Source of the DNA: an uncultured Collinsella sp.
GTDB taxonomy: Bacteria; Actinomycetota; Coriobacteriia; Coriobacteriales; Coriobacteriaceae
NCBI GenBank assembly: GCA_900541795.1
Contig: UQLC01000002.1
Coordinates: 62,001-126,000, forward strand
Length of the DNA: 64,000 nt
Direction of reading: 5' to 3'
Below are positions 16,635-25,178 of this stretch, one piece after another. The notes beneath the pieces were generated by a model. That model was not told the origin of the DNA. It ran no database searches and was given only the letters and a program-made list of their open reading frames with translations. The first letter of the stretch is position 1; each line of letters opens with the position of its first letter. Both the position numbers and the translations under genes were made by a program.

Positions 16635-17897
16635 TTAAGCGCTGTAGCCCATCGCTTGCAGCACAAACATGACGACTGTCAGCACCGTAATCACGGCGAT
16701 AGTCGCCCAAGTGAGCACGTTCCACACACGGCCGTTGCGGTTGGCACCCATGATGTGACGGTCGGCGGCGATAACCACCTGGAACACCAGAACCACGGGC
16801 AGCAGCACGCCATTGATGACCTGCGAGGTCATCATAATCTGGAACAGATCGACGCCGGGCATAAGCACCAGCACGGCAGAGATACCGATGATGGCCGTAA
16901 TGATGCCGCGGTAAACCGGGGCCTCGTCCCAGCTGCGGTCGGCACCGCGCTCCCAGCCAAATGCCTCGCAGATAGCGCTCGACGTAACGCCCGGCAGCAC
17001 GCAGGCAGCCAAGAAGCTCGCCGCGACCAGGCCCGAGGCAAACAACACCGTGGACCACTGACCCGCAATAGGCTCCAGCGCGCGGGCAGCATCGGCGGCA
17101 TCGCTAATCTGAATACCCGCCGGGAACAACACCGTACCGGTCGTGATGATAATAAAGCCGGCAATGATATCGGCGGCAAGCGAGCCGCTCACAGTATCGA
17201 TGCGCTGCAGCACGATATCGTCCTCGCCCGCGTTCTTATCGACCACGTTGTTCTGCGCCAAGAAAATCATCCACGGCGCGATGGTGGTACCGATCGTTGC
17301 GACCACGAGCGACACGTAGCTGGGGTCATTTTGAATGTTAGGCACGACCAGGTCGACCGCGACCTCACCCCAGTTGGGGCCAGCCATGAACGCGGCGACA
17401 ATATAGGTCACGAACACGCAGCTCACCAGCAGCAGAATCTTCTCGATGCGCTGGAAACTACCCGACATGGTAAGCATCCACACCAGCAGCGCCACCAACG
17501 GCACCGAGATGCTCGCCGGCACGCCAAAGAGGGCAAGGCCGCTCGCAATACCCGCAAACTCCGAAATGGTCACGGCTGTGTTGGCGATCAACAGCGCCGC
17601 CATAGCAAGTACACTCTTGCGCACGCCAAAGCGCTCGCGAATGAGCGATGCCAGGCCCTTGCCCGTGACGCAGCCGCAGCGTGCCGCGGTCTCCTGCGTC
17701 ACGATGAGCAGCACAGTCATGACGGGAAGCATCCAGAGCATCTTGTAGCCATAGCTGGCGCCCGCGCTGGAATACGTTGCAATGCCGCCGGCGTCATTGC
17801 CCGAAAGCGCCGCCAGCAGACCGGGACCCATAGCGCCAAAGATGGCCGCGATGGTCAACTTTTGCTTGGTGCCCGACTTTTGCTTGGTATTTTGCAC
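16635..17897 (-). CDS. NRAMP-related magnesium transporter (NRMT-like)
   Basis: The 420-residue, 11-12 TM protein belongs to the NRAMP (SLC11) family. The TM1 metal motif reads D35-A-G-G (in LSGNDAGGIATYSSAGA) instead of DPGN. The TM6 segment reads TTIAPWMIFLAQ, so the Ala-x-x-Met-Pro-His type motif of Mn/Fe transporters has Ala and Trp in place of Met and His. Loss of that Met is known for the NRMT clade, which carries Mg2+; the studied member is from Eggerthella, a relative of this organism. I start at GTG 17897, with AGGTGG upstream and 9 bp after the previous stop. It is co-transcribed with an MgtE_N/CBS gene, which independently supports Mg2+. Confidence 0.83.
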   Translation of the reverse strand: MQNTKQKSGTKQKLTIAAIFGAMGPGLLAALSGNDAGGIATYSSAGASYGYKMLWMLPVMTVLLIVTQETAARCGCVTGKGLASLIRERFGVRKSVLAMAALLIANTAVTISEFAGIASGLALFGVPASISVPLVALLVWMLTMSGSFQRIEKILLLVSCVFVTYIVAAFMAGPNWGEVAVDLVVPNIQNDPSYVSLVVATIGTTIAPWMIFLAQNNVVDKNAGEDDIVLQRIDTVSGSLAADIIAGFIIITTGTVLFPAGIQISDAADAARALEPIAGQWSTVLFASGLVAASFLAACVLPGVTSSAICEAFGWERGADRSWDEAPVYRGIITAIIGISAVLVLMPGVDLFQIMMTSQVINGVLLPVVLVFQVVIAADRHIMGANRNGRVWNVLTWATIAVITVLTVVMFVLQAMGYSA

Positions 17898-17905
17898 GCG
17901 ACCAC

Positions 17906-19732
17906 CTAACCCATGACCGACATGGTGAGCAGCACCGTAGCGGCGCAGTACACTACGCACGAGATCATGACGGCAATAACGTTCATGGCGGTGCCCGACG
18001 TGTTGAGGTCATGCTCGTCACGCCAGAACAGCACCATCAGGTAAATCACGGCGCTCATGTTGCCAACCAGGCAAATGATGGCAGCGATATTAAAGGACCC
18101 GGTAAAGAGTTGCTCCTCAAACATGGGCGCATCGGGGAACGCGGCGGTGCGCACCAGCTGGGCGCACAGGTAGGTCACGAGTGACAGAATCAGGCCCATG
18201 CCCGTGCTCTGGAAGAAGAACCCCAGATACGGCTTGGGCTCGTCGTCGTGACCGTCATACTCCAGGAAGTAGTTCTTGACGAACGACACCATGCGCGAGG
18301 CCGCCAACAGCACGAGTGGCATGGCGCACATGGGGAACACCACCAGATGCGCGGAGCCGAGCGCCGTCCCCAGCACCGTTGCCATGATGCACGACGCGAT
18401 GCCCCATACAACAACCCAGTACTGGCGATGCACGAACCAGCTGAGCACGTTCGTCGAGTCGTCCGACGCGCTATCGCCCGAGCCGACACCGGCGATCTGC
18501 AGGTCCTCCTGATGCTCCTCGGCGATAACGTCCATGGCGTCGTCGAAGGTTACGATACCCAGGATATGACGGTTCTCGTCGCAGACAGGGATGGCAACCA
18601 GGTCGTACTTGGTCATCTCGTCCGTCACGTCTTCCTGGTCCTCGTCAGGCGACACATAGACCAGGTCGCGATAGGCCAGCTGACCCAGCGTGGCGTCGCG
18701 GTCGGCTACAATCAGCGTGCGCAGCGAAAGCACGCCGGTCAGCATGCCGCTCGGATCCTCGGTATAGACGTAATAGACACTCTCGAAGTCCTCATCGAGT
18801 TTGCGAATCGCCTCGATGGCATCACCGACCGTCGCCGTGGCGGGCAGCGAGACAAACTCCGAGGTCATGATGCGGCCGGCGGTGTTGTCCTCGTAGCCCA
18901 ACAGATTACGAATCGCCTTCTCCTCCTTGACGCCCATCAGGCGCAGGAGCTTCTCAGCCTTCTCGTAATCGAGCTCGTCGATCAGGTCGGCTGCATCGTC
19001 CGGGTCCATCATGGCCAGCATCGACGATGCGTCCGTGTCGGACAGGCCCTCGAGCATCTCGGTCATAAGCTCGTCGTCATCGAACTCCGAGATGGCCTCG
19101 GCGGCCTGGGCAGTATCGAGCTGCGCAAACACCTGCGCACGTAGGCGCGGGTCGAGCTGCTCGATAATGTCGGCGATGTCGGCAGGGTGCAGCTCGCCGA
19201 GCGTCTTGTGCGACACCGAGAGTTGAATGTTCTTGGTCGAGCGGTCGAGCAGGTCCATGTAGGACCAAGCGATGATGTCCTCACTGAGCGGCTTGCCCAG
19301 GTGCTTCATAAAGCCTTCGACGATATGCTCGAGCGCGGGGCTGATGGCGCGTAGCAGACCGCGGGCACCGACCTCGGCGCCCAGCAGGCGCAGCTGGTTT
19401 TCGCCCGACATGGAAAACTTGATGTCGTTTACGCGCACGACCTTCATGCCCTGCGTGTCGACGATCTGCTTGTTGAGCACGTCGCGGGCGAGCAGGAGTT
19501 CGGTCGGCTGCAGGTACGAAAAACGGATTTCGGTGGCCGACGTCTTAAGGTGTACACCCGTCTCGTCGATACGGTCGACCCATTTGCGCCAGCTGATCAT
19601 AAACGGCGTCTTGCCGGGTCCGCGGAACGCGAGCGACGTCACGTGCGGAAAAACTTCGCCGGTAGCAATACCAAAATCGTTGACCACGCCGAGCTTTTCG
19701 CCGTCGACGTCCAAGACCGGCAGTTTGAGCAT
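17906..19732 (-). CDS. PRC-barrel / MgtE_N / CBS membrane protein
   Basis: The protein has two PRC-barrel-like halves (about 1-130; VLDVDGEKLGVVNDF and KQIVDTQGMKVVRVNDIKF), an MgtE_N superhelical domain rich in Asp/Glu (about 180-270; HPADIADIIEQLDP), a CBS pair (about 285-425) and four or five TM segments (about 455-608). Cytosolic MgtE_N and CBS domains sense Mg2+ in MgtE. However, the membrane part lacks the pore-lining MgtE signature with conserved Pro, Gly and Asn, so it may be a sensor or regulator rather than a channel. I favour ATG 19732, 1 nt after the stop of a 10-codon upstream ORF. TTG 19750 is the alternative. The NRMT-like gene follows 9 bp downstream. Confidence 0.8.
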   Translation of the reverse strand: MLKLPVLDVDGEKLGVVNDFGIATGEVFPHVTSLAFRGPGKTPFMISWRKWVDRIDETGVHLKTSATEIRFSYLQPTELLLARDVLNKQIVDTQGMKVVRVNDIKFSMSGENQLRLLGAEVGARGLLRAISPALEHIVEGFMKHLGKPLSEDIIAWSYMDLLDRSTKNIQLSVSHKTLGELHPADIADIIEQLDPRLRAQVFAQLDTAQAAEAISEFDDDELMTEMLEGLSDTDASSMLAMMDPDDAADLIDELDYEKAEKLLRLMGVKEEKAIRNLLGYEDNTAGRIMTSEFVSLPATATVGDAIEAIRKLDEDFESVYYVYTEDPSGMLTGVLSLRTLIVADRDATLGQLAYRDLVYVSPDEDQEDVTDEMTKYDLVAIPVCDENRHILGIVTFDDAMDVIAEEHQEDLQIAGVGSGDSASDDSTNVLSWFVHRQYWVVVWGIASCIMATVLGTALGSAHLVVFPMCAMPLVLLAASRMVSFVKNYFLEYDGHDDEPKPYLGFFFQSTGMGLILSLVTYLCAQLVRTAAFPDAPMFEEQLFTGSFNIAAIICLVGNMSAVIYLMVLFWRDEHDLNTSGTAMNVIAVMISCVVYCAATVLLTMSVMG

Positions 19733-19733
19733 C

Positions 19734-19766
19734 TCACTCAGATAATTCAATGGTGCTCCCCATCAT
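19734..19766 (-). CDS. 10-codon upstream ORF (MMGSTIELSE) in the Mg2+ operon leader
   Basis: GGAGG lies 4 nt before ATG-ATG on the minus strand, the best ribosome site in the leader. The ORF reads MMGSTIELSE and stops at TGA, followed by one base and then the ATG of the MgtE_N/CBS gene (TGAGATG). This is the arrangement for termination-reinitiation. The peptide could be a regulatory leader or simply a loading site. Confidence 0.55.
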   Translation of the reverse strand: MMGSTIELSE

Positions 19767-20040
19767 AATTCCTCCGGACGCGGCCGCGCGTGCGGCGTCC
19801 GGGGGCTTCTGGATATGTATACGCATACGCGGGCGGCACGCCGCTCGACGCTTACACCCCGTGCATGCGCAAAAAGCACCTGCATGGGGTCATCGACTGT
19901 ATGGTCGAGGTTTGGATTTCACCTGTAACCTTTCTCTTGACCCTCATTAACCGCAGTAACTATAGCATCAGCATCGCCCTGCGGCATCGAATTTATGCGC
20001 TGCACATTGCAGGCATACCAAACACTGACGCATCCGTGAC
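19767..20040 (-). promoter_or_regulatory. Structured leader of the Mg2+ transport operon
   Basis: About 270 bp without a gene upstream of the Mg2+ operon. On the minus strand it can form a hairpin with CCCCATGCA and TGCACGGGG arms around a T-rich loop (about 19860-19893). A second has CCGGACGC and GCGTCCGG arms (about 19774-19802), the latter running into the GGAGG of the upstream ORF. Folding could therefore hide the ribosome site. I could not match it to the M-box or another known metal riboswitch. Confidence 0.4.
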
Positions 20041-20092
20041 ATAGTCATTGGGGACGTTCTTAAATGACTACCCAATGACTACTCCGTGGTGT
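20041..20092. repeat. REP-like palindrome, GGGGAC/TTAAATGA family
   Basis: TAGTCATTGGGGACGTTCTT followed by AAATGACTA forms an imperfect palindrome, with a partial second copy (CCAATGACTA). The second copy overlaps the stop codon of the deacetylase-like gene at 20079. Confidence 0.8.
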
Positions 20093-21485
20093 CGTCGTCC
20101 TCGGCAAGCTGGGGGAACACGGCGTCCTTGGGCATGGTGGCCTTCGTCAGCGAGGTGAGCTTTTTGCTCAGCGACGTGTCCGTCTTGACCAGGTCGCTGA
20201 GCGTCACGATCTTGTAGCCGTCGGCAATGAGGCCGTCGATAATCTGCGGCAGCGCCTCGAGCGTCTGCTCGGCGCATTCGTCTCTATCGGTGAGCAGCAC
20301 GATATTGCCCGGCGTCACCGAATCGAGCACCGTCGAGACCTGCTCGTCGGCACCGTTGAGCAGCCAGTCGCCCGAGTCAATATTCCACGAGACCACGGCG
20401 GAGACCAGGTCCATCGCATCAATCCAGTTTTGCTCGTCAAAGGCAGCGTAGGGAGCACGCAGCAGCATCGTCTTCACGCCGGTCGCCGACTTAATCGCAT
20501 CGGTGCCTTTCGTGATCTGTTCGCGTACCGTCTCACGGTCCTGACCCTTGAGCGAATCGTCGCTGTAGCTGTTGGATCCGATCTCGCACCCGGCGTCGAC
20601 AATCGCCTTGGCCGTGGCAGGCGAGGCCTCGGCCGCATCGCCCGAAAGGAAGAACGTCGCGGTGACGCCCTTTTCCTTGAGCACCTGCAAGATCTGTTTG
20701 GTGGCGCCGCTCGGACCCTCGTCAAACGTCAGTGCCACGTACTTTTTGTTGCCCTTGGGCGCCACGCTGGCGCACGCAACAACGCAATCGGTGGCGGGCA
20801 CAACCTCGCCGCGGTCTTGCGTCTTGCCTGACTGCTCACCAACCCACACCTCGGATCGGCCCTGGACACCCCATGTCTGCACATACTCGATAGCGGCCGT
20901 GCCCTCGACCTTGAGCTTGGGCTCGATAACCGTAGCCTGAACCTCGTGCTTCTCGTAAGTGTTACGGCCATCCTTGACCGTCACCTTCTCGCCGCCCTCG
21001 AGTTCGCGGCTATCCCATTTGCCCTGCTTCACGCGCTTGCCGTCGACCTTCACCGACAGCTTTTCGCCCCCATGGCGCTTGAGCACGCTGTCATCGACGG
21101 CCAGCAGGTCGCCTGCGTCGTAGGTGTCAGTCAACTCCTGGTCGTCGATGAGATTCTGCAGCGTAGAGCCCACACGCACCGCGGTCTTCTGGCCGTTGAG
21201 CTCCACGTCCACACTGCGGTTGACGTAGCCCACGACGGCAGCGATAAACAGCACGAGCGCGCAACCCACGGCGATGAGCGCGTAGGGCAGGCGAGACGAA
21301 CGACGGGGCGTACGGCTGTTGCCGATGCGCGCACTGCGGTCGCTAAACCCGCGGCTATGGTTGAGGTACATCGCGCCGGGCTTACGGTGACGCTTGCGCT
21401 GACCGCTGGGCAGCTGCCCCAAATCGCGGCGCGCCGTCGGACGCGCACCCGAACGCTCGTTTAAGTTGGATCCGTTTTGGCGCAT
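20079..21485 (-). CDS. Polysaccharide deacetylase-like protein, probably inactive
   Basis: The 468-residue protein has a basic cytosolic tail, one TM segment (67-90), a DUF348-like extracellular region (about 92-190; VELNGQKTAVRVGSTLQNLI) and a NodB-like domain (about 245-445). The NodB motifs are worn. Motif 1 is TFDEGP (D256-E257) instead of TFDDGP. Motif 2 is SNSYSDDSL instead of the metal-binding HS/TxxH. Motif 5 is LLTDR instead of LLHD. RAPY of motif 3 and the WNIDSGDW segment remain. All metal and catalytic histidines appear to be lost, so it may bind glycan without cleaving acetyl groups. GGGGGAGGG precedes the ATG. Confidence 0.82.
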   Translation of the reverse strand: MRQNGSNLNERSGARPTARRDLGQLPSGQRKRHRKPGAMYLNHSRGFSDRSARIGNSRTPRRSSRLPYALIAVGCALVLFIAAVVGYVNRSVDVELNGQKTAVRVGSTLQNLIDDQELTDTYDAGDLLAVDDSVLKRHGGEKLSVKVDGKRVKQGKWDSRELEGGEKVTVKDGRNTYEKHEVQATVIEPKLKVEGTAAIEYVQTWGVQGRSEVWVGEQSGKTQDRGEVVPATDCVVACASVAPKGNKKYVALTFDEGPSGATKQILQVLKEKGVTATFFLSGDAAEASPATAKAIVDAGCEIGSNSYSDDSLKGQDRETVREQITKGTDAIKSATGVKTMLLRAPYAAFDEQNWIDAMDLVSAVVSWNIDSGDWLLNGADEQVSTVLDSVTPGNIVLLTDRDECAEQTLEALPQIIDGLIADGYKIVTLSDLVKTDTSLSKKLTSLTKATMPKDAVFPQLAEDDDTTE

Positions 21486-21506
21486 GTGCCCTCCCCCATA
21501 AACACA

Positions 21507-21536
21507 GCAAGCCGGAGCAACAGGTCTCCGGCTTGC
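21507..21536 (-). terminator. Hairpin after the PRC-barrel gene
   Basis: GCAAGCCGGAG (21507-21517) and CTCCGGCTTGC (21526-21536) form an 11-bp perfect stem with an 8-nt loop between the PRC-barrel gene and the deacetylase-like gene. The T-tract is weak. Confidence 0.65.
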
Positions 21537-21557
21537 CTCCCATCATTTGGTACGTCG

Positions 21558-22313
21558 CTATTTTGTAGCTTTTGACGAGCCTCCGCTCGCCTTTTGGTAT
21601 TCGTCCTTAAAGGCCTTGAACATGCCGCGCGTCTTGCCGAGCTGCTTGCCCAGTGCGCGACTGCCCTTGTCCACGGCAACCGATCCCTTGTCGTCGAGCA
21701 CCTTGGCGCCCTTTTTGACCTTGTCGCCCACCACGACGCTGGCCTCGGCGGCCTTGGCAGCCGCACCGCCCGAATACCCGAGCGACTTGACCTCGTCCGA
21801 AACGATCATTGCGCCGTCCGCATAACCGCGCAGCATCGTCGGCGGCACCTGCGTGTCACCGACCAAAACACTCGAAGCAGCACCGGCGGTCACATAGAAT
21901 GCCTGCACGATGCCCGAACGCGGCTTGAACTCCACATCCGAGCAATAGCCCACGACGTCGCCCGATTCCGTGCGCACGTCCATACCGACCCAGATGATGC
22001 AATCGTCCAGGTTGATGTCGAGGCGCTTAGCGGCGGCGGCATCGTACGTGTCCTTGACGTCATCGACCGCAATGGCGCCCTCGTAGACACCAATGGCGTC
22101 GAGCGCTACGAATCGATCGGGGCGCTCGATCATGCCCGCGATATCGGACTGGCGGACCATAAAGCCGACCACGCGCGTACCGCCCGGGGTAAAGACCGGA
22201 AAGTGAATCTTTCCGAGCTTTTTAGGGCTGCGCGGCGTGCCGTCCTTTTTGGTGCGCTTGTCCTCGGTGGGCTTGCGATAGATCTTGGCGCCGACAAAAT
22301 CCCCAGCGCGCAT
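21558..22313 (-). CDS. PRC-barrel domain protein
   Basis: The 251-residue soluble protein has two PRC-barrel-like segments: KLGKIHFPVFTPGGTRVVGF near residue 32 and WVGMDVRTESGDVVGYCSDV near 108. A Lys-rich C-terminal tail follows (about 195-251). Its start codon overlaps the stop of the upstream YtxH-type gene (TAATG), so the two are coupled. PRC barrels often sit at membranes or bind RNA or metals; the role here is unknown. Another protein with PRC-like halves is encoded in the Mg2+ operon nearby. Confidence 0.75.
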   Translation of the reverse strand: MRAGDFVGAKIYRKPTEDKRTKKDGTPRSPKKLGKIHFPVFTPGGTRVVGFMVRQSDIAGMIERPDRFVALDAIGVYEGAIAVDDVKDTYDAAAAKRLDINLDDCIIWVGMDVRTESGDVVGYCSDVEFKPRSGIVQAFYVTAGAASSVLVGDTQVPPTMLRGYADGAMIVSDEVKSLGYSGGAAAKAAEASVVVGDKVKKGAKVLDDKGSVAVDKGSRALGKQLGKTRGMFKAFKDEYQKASGGSSKATK

Positions 22314-22708
22314 TATGCCTCGGTCGAGGGCTCCGCAGCCTCGGTATCAGCCTCGACGGCGTTCTCGACCACGACGTCGGCGGCAGGCGTCACGTTGCCG
22401 CCTGAAATGGCGTCGTTGAGCTGCTCGCGCAGCTGGTCCATGCGCTCGCGGGCCAGGTCGACCTTGGCGCGCAGGTCGTCGGTCTTGGCGTCGACCATCG
22501 GGCCAAAGTCATTCACCGCAGCACGGGCCTCCTCGGCGCTGTGCTCGTAGGTGTCGCGCATATTGTCCCAGGCGTCGTTGGCGATATCGGCAGCCATGGC
22601 GCGGGTCTCGGCGCCCGAGCGCGGGGCCAGAGCAACGCCGACAATAGCGCCGGCAGCGGCACCAAAAAGTGCGCCGGAGACAAAGCTGAAAGTCTTACCC
22701 ATGATCAT
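22313..22708 (-). CDS. YtxH-domain protein
   Basis: The roughly 131-residue protein begins MIMGKTFSFVSGALFGAAAG and has one glycine/alanine-rich hydrophobic segment (about 8-30), then GVALAPRSGAETR, typical of YtxH. A long amphipathic helical, acidic C-terminal part follows. ATG 22708 has AGGAG at 5-nt spacing. It is a small membrane-anchored protein of the general-stress type. It is translationally coupled to the PRC-barrel gene. Confidence 0.8.
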   Translation of the reverse strand: MIMGKTFSFVSGALFGAAAGAIVGVALAPRSGAETRAMAADIANDAWDNMRDTYEHSAEEARAAVNDFGPMVDAKTDDLRAKVDLARERMDQLREQLNDAISGGNVTPAADVVVENAVEADTEAAEPSTEA

Positions 22709-22838
22709 TCCTCTCCTGCGGGCACGTCGGTGCCCACCGTTTGAATGCTGTCCATTATACCCGCAGCGCATCACTTGCCGCTCCGCTCATCTGCGTACGG
22801 CAAAGGCGCAGGTACGTGATGGTGATAAACGCGTAGGC

Positions 22839-23672
22839 CTACTCCTGGGGCATAGCCGGCATGGCCACCGTGGCACCCGGGTCCTCGCCGGCGCCGTCCA
22901 CGAGCGGCAGGCTGCCCTCATGCGCAGGTCCTGCCGGAACCATCGCCGCACCGCCAAAGACGGCAGCGGAAGCCTCGTGGTTCTCGGCAACCGCGCCCTC
23001 GGTATCAATCGCCACCTGGGGCTCGTCGTCAAAGTTGGGGACGCCCTGGGGCTCGGCGGGAACGGGCTCGGCGGTCGCATCGGCAACGAGCTCGGCGTCG
23101 ACCGGCACATCGCCCTCGTCAGCGCCCTCGTCCTCGGCAGCATCTTCGCCGTTCGCAGCGGCGACGGCCTCGTGAGGATCCTTGCCCTCGGCCTCGGCGC
23201 GCATGCCCAGCACCAGGTTGCGCAGACCCGCGACCGTGCCTTCCACGTCGGGGGCAGGCTGGTCGGCGTGCAGGTACGCCCAGTCCATCATAAAGGTAGC
23301 CGACGACAGCGCACCAATGGCCAGTGCGTCATCGGGGCACGAAAGCTCAACCTCAAAGACGCGCTCGTCGTGCTCGCTTACGCGCGTGCGGCCGCACGAG
23401 ATGCTACCGGCAAGACCGGTCTCGTTCATGAGCTCAACCGTCACGTGCTCCAGCAGGTGGCAGAGCTCGGTCTGGCCCATGCAGTCCTGGAACTCGCGAC
23501 CGGAATCACCCAGGCACAGGTGCTTGGCAATCGCCGGCACCAGGTAATACACGCGCGCCGTGGCCTCGATATCCTCCGAGGTCATGAGCGGCATGCCGGG
23601 GTTCACCAGCACATGCGCGCAGATCTTGTCCTCGCTGACGGTGACCTTAAGGATGTTGAACAGGCCTGCCAT
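22839..23672 (-). CDS. Stand-alone protein resembling the cyanophycin synthetase N-domain
   Basis: Residues 1-150 of this 277-residue protein resemble the N-terminal domain of cyanophycin synthetase CphA. The shared pattern is CHLLEHVTVELMNETG, then GRTR and FEVEL, compared with GHIVEHVALELQELAG, GRTR and a similar strand from memory. The metallopeptidase-type HxxEH motif is present as H72-E75-H76. There is no ATP-grasp or Mur-ligase domain. The C-terminal half (about 165-277) is an acidic Ala/Pro/Glu-rich low-complexity tail. No signal peptide is seen. GGGGAGAG precedes the ATG. It lies 24 bp after the CNNM/CorC-like gene and is probably co-transcribed with it. Function is unknown; a peptide-hydrolase role is an inference. 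Confidence 0.6.
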   Translation of the reverse strand: MAGLFNILKVTVSEDKICAHVLVNPGMPLMTSEDIEATARVYYLVPAIAKHLCLGDSGREFQDCMGQTELCHLLEHVTVELMNETGLAGSISCGRTRVSEHDERVFEVELSCPDDALAIGALSSATFMMDWAYLHADQPAPDVEGTVAGLRNLVLGMRAEAEGKDPHEAVAAANGEDAAEDEGADEGDVPVDAELVADATAEPVPAEPQGVPNFDDEPQVAIDTEGAVAENHEASAAVFGGAAMVPAGPAHEGSLPLVDGAGEDPGATVAMPAMPQE

Positions 23673-23696
23673 AACTCTCCCCTACTCTTCCTTGCC

Positions 23697-25070
23697 CTAC
23701 TCGTCGCCATCGTGCGGATCCACAGAGCCCGCACCCGACGCCGCCGGCTTCTCTGCCGAAGACTCGGAATCCTTCTTATCGGTTTCGGCCGGAGCGATCA
23801 CGCGAATGAGCGAGATGCGCTGGCCACGCATCGACTGCACTTTAAACTTGTACCCCGCGACCTCAAACACCTCTCCGATGTCGGGCACCGAGTCACAAAG
23901 CTCCAAGATCCAGCCGGCGATGGTCTCATAATCATCGCTTTCCTCGAGCGGCCAACCAAGCTCAATCGCGTCATCGCACGAAAAACGCCCATCAACGAGC
24001 CACTCGCGGCGCGAAAGGCGCGTGAGATACTTGTTGTCGGGGTCGAACTCGTCCTCGATCTCACCCACGATCTCCTCGACGATGTCCTCGATGGTGATGA
24101 TGCCGGCCGTGCCACCGTACTCGTCCACGACCACTACGATCTGGTCGTGCGAGGTCTGCATCTCGGACAGCAGCGGCAGGATGTCCTTGGTGTCGGGCAC
24201 AAAGGTGGCGTCGCGCAAAAAGTCGGCGATGGGCTGGTCGCCCTTGCCGTCGAGCGAAGGCTGGATCAGGTCCTTGATGTGCGCGATGCCGGCGACGTTG
24301 TCGGGATCCTCGTGATAGACGGGGATGCGGCTAAAGCCGGTCTGGCGCATGGCGGACAGCACGTCGGCGACCGTTTCGTCGTCCTCGCACATGGTGGTGT
24401 CCACGCGCGGCACCATGACCTCGCGGGCAACGGTGTCTCCCAGGTCGAAGATCTCGTGGATCATGCGCTTTTCCTCGTCGAGCAGATCGTCCTGCTCCGA
24501 GACCATGTATTTGATCTCTTCCTCCGAGACGTTTTGGCGGTCGTCGGCGCTCTTGATGCGCAGGATGCGGGCCAGGCCGTCGGAGCAGGCACCGGTCAGC
24601 CACACGAGCGGGCGGGCGATCTTTTGGAACACGGAGAGCGGTCCCACGACCTGCTTGGATACGCCTTCGGCATTAGCCAGGCCGATGCGCTTGGGCACAA
24701 GCTCGCCAACCACGATGGACACGAAGGCGACGGCGACGGTGATGATGACCGGCGCCAGGCCGCGCGCGATGGCGGAAAGCGGCGCGATGCCAAAGCTCAT
24801 GAGCCACGTGGCAAGCGGGTCGGACAGGCTCGTCGAGGCGACGGCGGACGAGGCGAAGCCCACGAGCGTGATGGCGACCTGGATGGTGGCGAGCAGCTGG
24901 TCGGAGTCGGCGGCCAGCTTAATGGCGCGCTCGGCGCGCTTGTCGCCTTCCTCGGCATCGTGCTCCAACACGGCGCGCTTAGCCGTGGTGAGCGCCATCT
25001 CGGACATGGAGAAGTAGCCGTTGATGAGGGTCAAAACGAGGGTGGTGATAAGGGAGATGGTTATGTCCAT
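23697..25070 (-). CDS. CNNM/CorC-family membrane protein (hemolysin family)
   Basis: The 457-residue protein has a DUF21/CNNM transmembrane domain (about 1-190), with LINGYFSMSEMALTTAKRA near the start as is typical. A CBS pair follows (about 205-335; VMVPRVDTTMCEDDETV) and then a C-terminal CorC_HlyC domain (about 350-435). The acidic tail has low complexity. Family members are linked to Mg2+ or Co2+ efflux, although many are annotated only as hemolysins. It adds to the divalent-metal theme of this part of the window. The ribosome site is weak. Confidence 0.9.
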   Translation of the reverse strand: MDITISLITTLVLTLINGYFSMSEMALTTAKRAVLEHDAEEGDKRAERAIKLAADSDQLLATIQVAITLVGFASSAVASTSLSDPLATWLMSFGIAPLSAIARGLAPVIITVAVAFVSIVVGELVPKRIGLANAEGVSKQVVGPLSVFQKIARPLVWLTGACSDGLARILRIKSADDRQNVSEEEIKYMVSEQDDLLDEEKRMIHEIFDLGDTVAREVMVPRVDTTMCEDDETVADVLSAMRQTGFSRIPVYHEDPDNVAGIAHIKDLIQPSLDGKGDQPIADFLRDATFVPDTKDILPLLSEMQTSHDQIVVVVDEYGGTAGIITIEDIVEEIVGEIEDEFDPDNKYLTRLSRREWLVDGRFSCDDAIELGWPLEESDDYETIAGWILELCDSVPDIGEVFEVAGYKFKVQSMRGQRISLIRVIAPAETDKKDSESSAEKPAASGAGSVDPHDGDE

Positions 25071-25178
25071 CGGGAGTTTCTCGAACCTCCAAGATTCGGG
25101 ACGTTAGGGTAAAACGTTGATGGCGGATAGGGCAATTGCGCTGGCGACCGAGCGGGGGCACGGGCGCTGGCGTGGTCG

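Noticed and set aside
19767..20040. M-box magnesium riboswitch in the Mg2+ operon leader
   Set aside because: The position is right, but I could not find the conserved M-box blocks. A covariance-model scan would settle it.
22551..25112. Long plus-strand open frame of 853 codons
   Set aside because: It is antisense to the YtxH, CphA-N-like and CNNM/CorC genes, has no recognisable domains and is a shadow of high-GC codon use.
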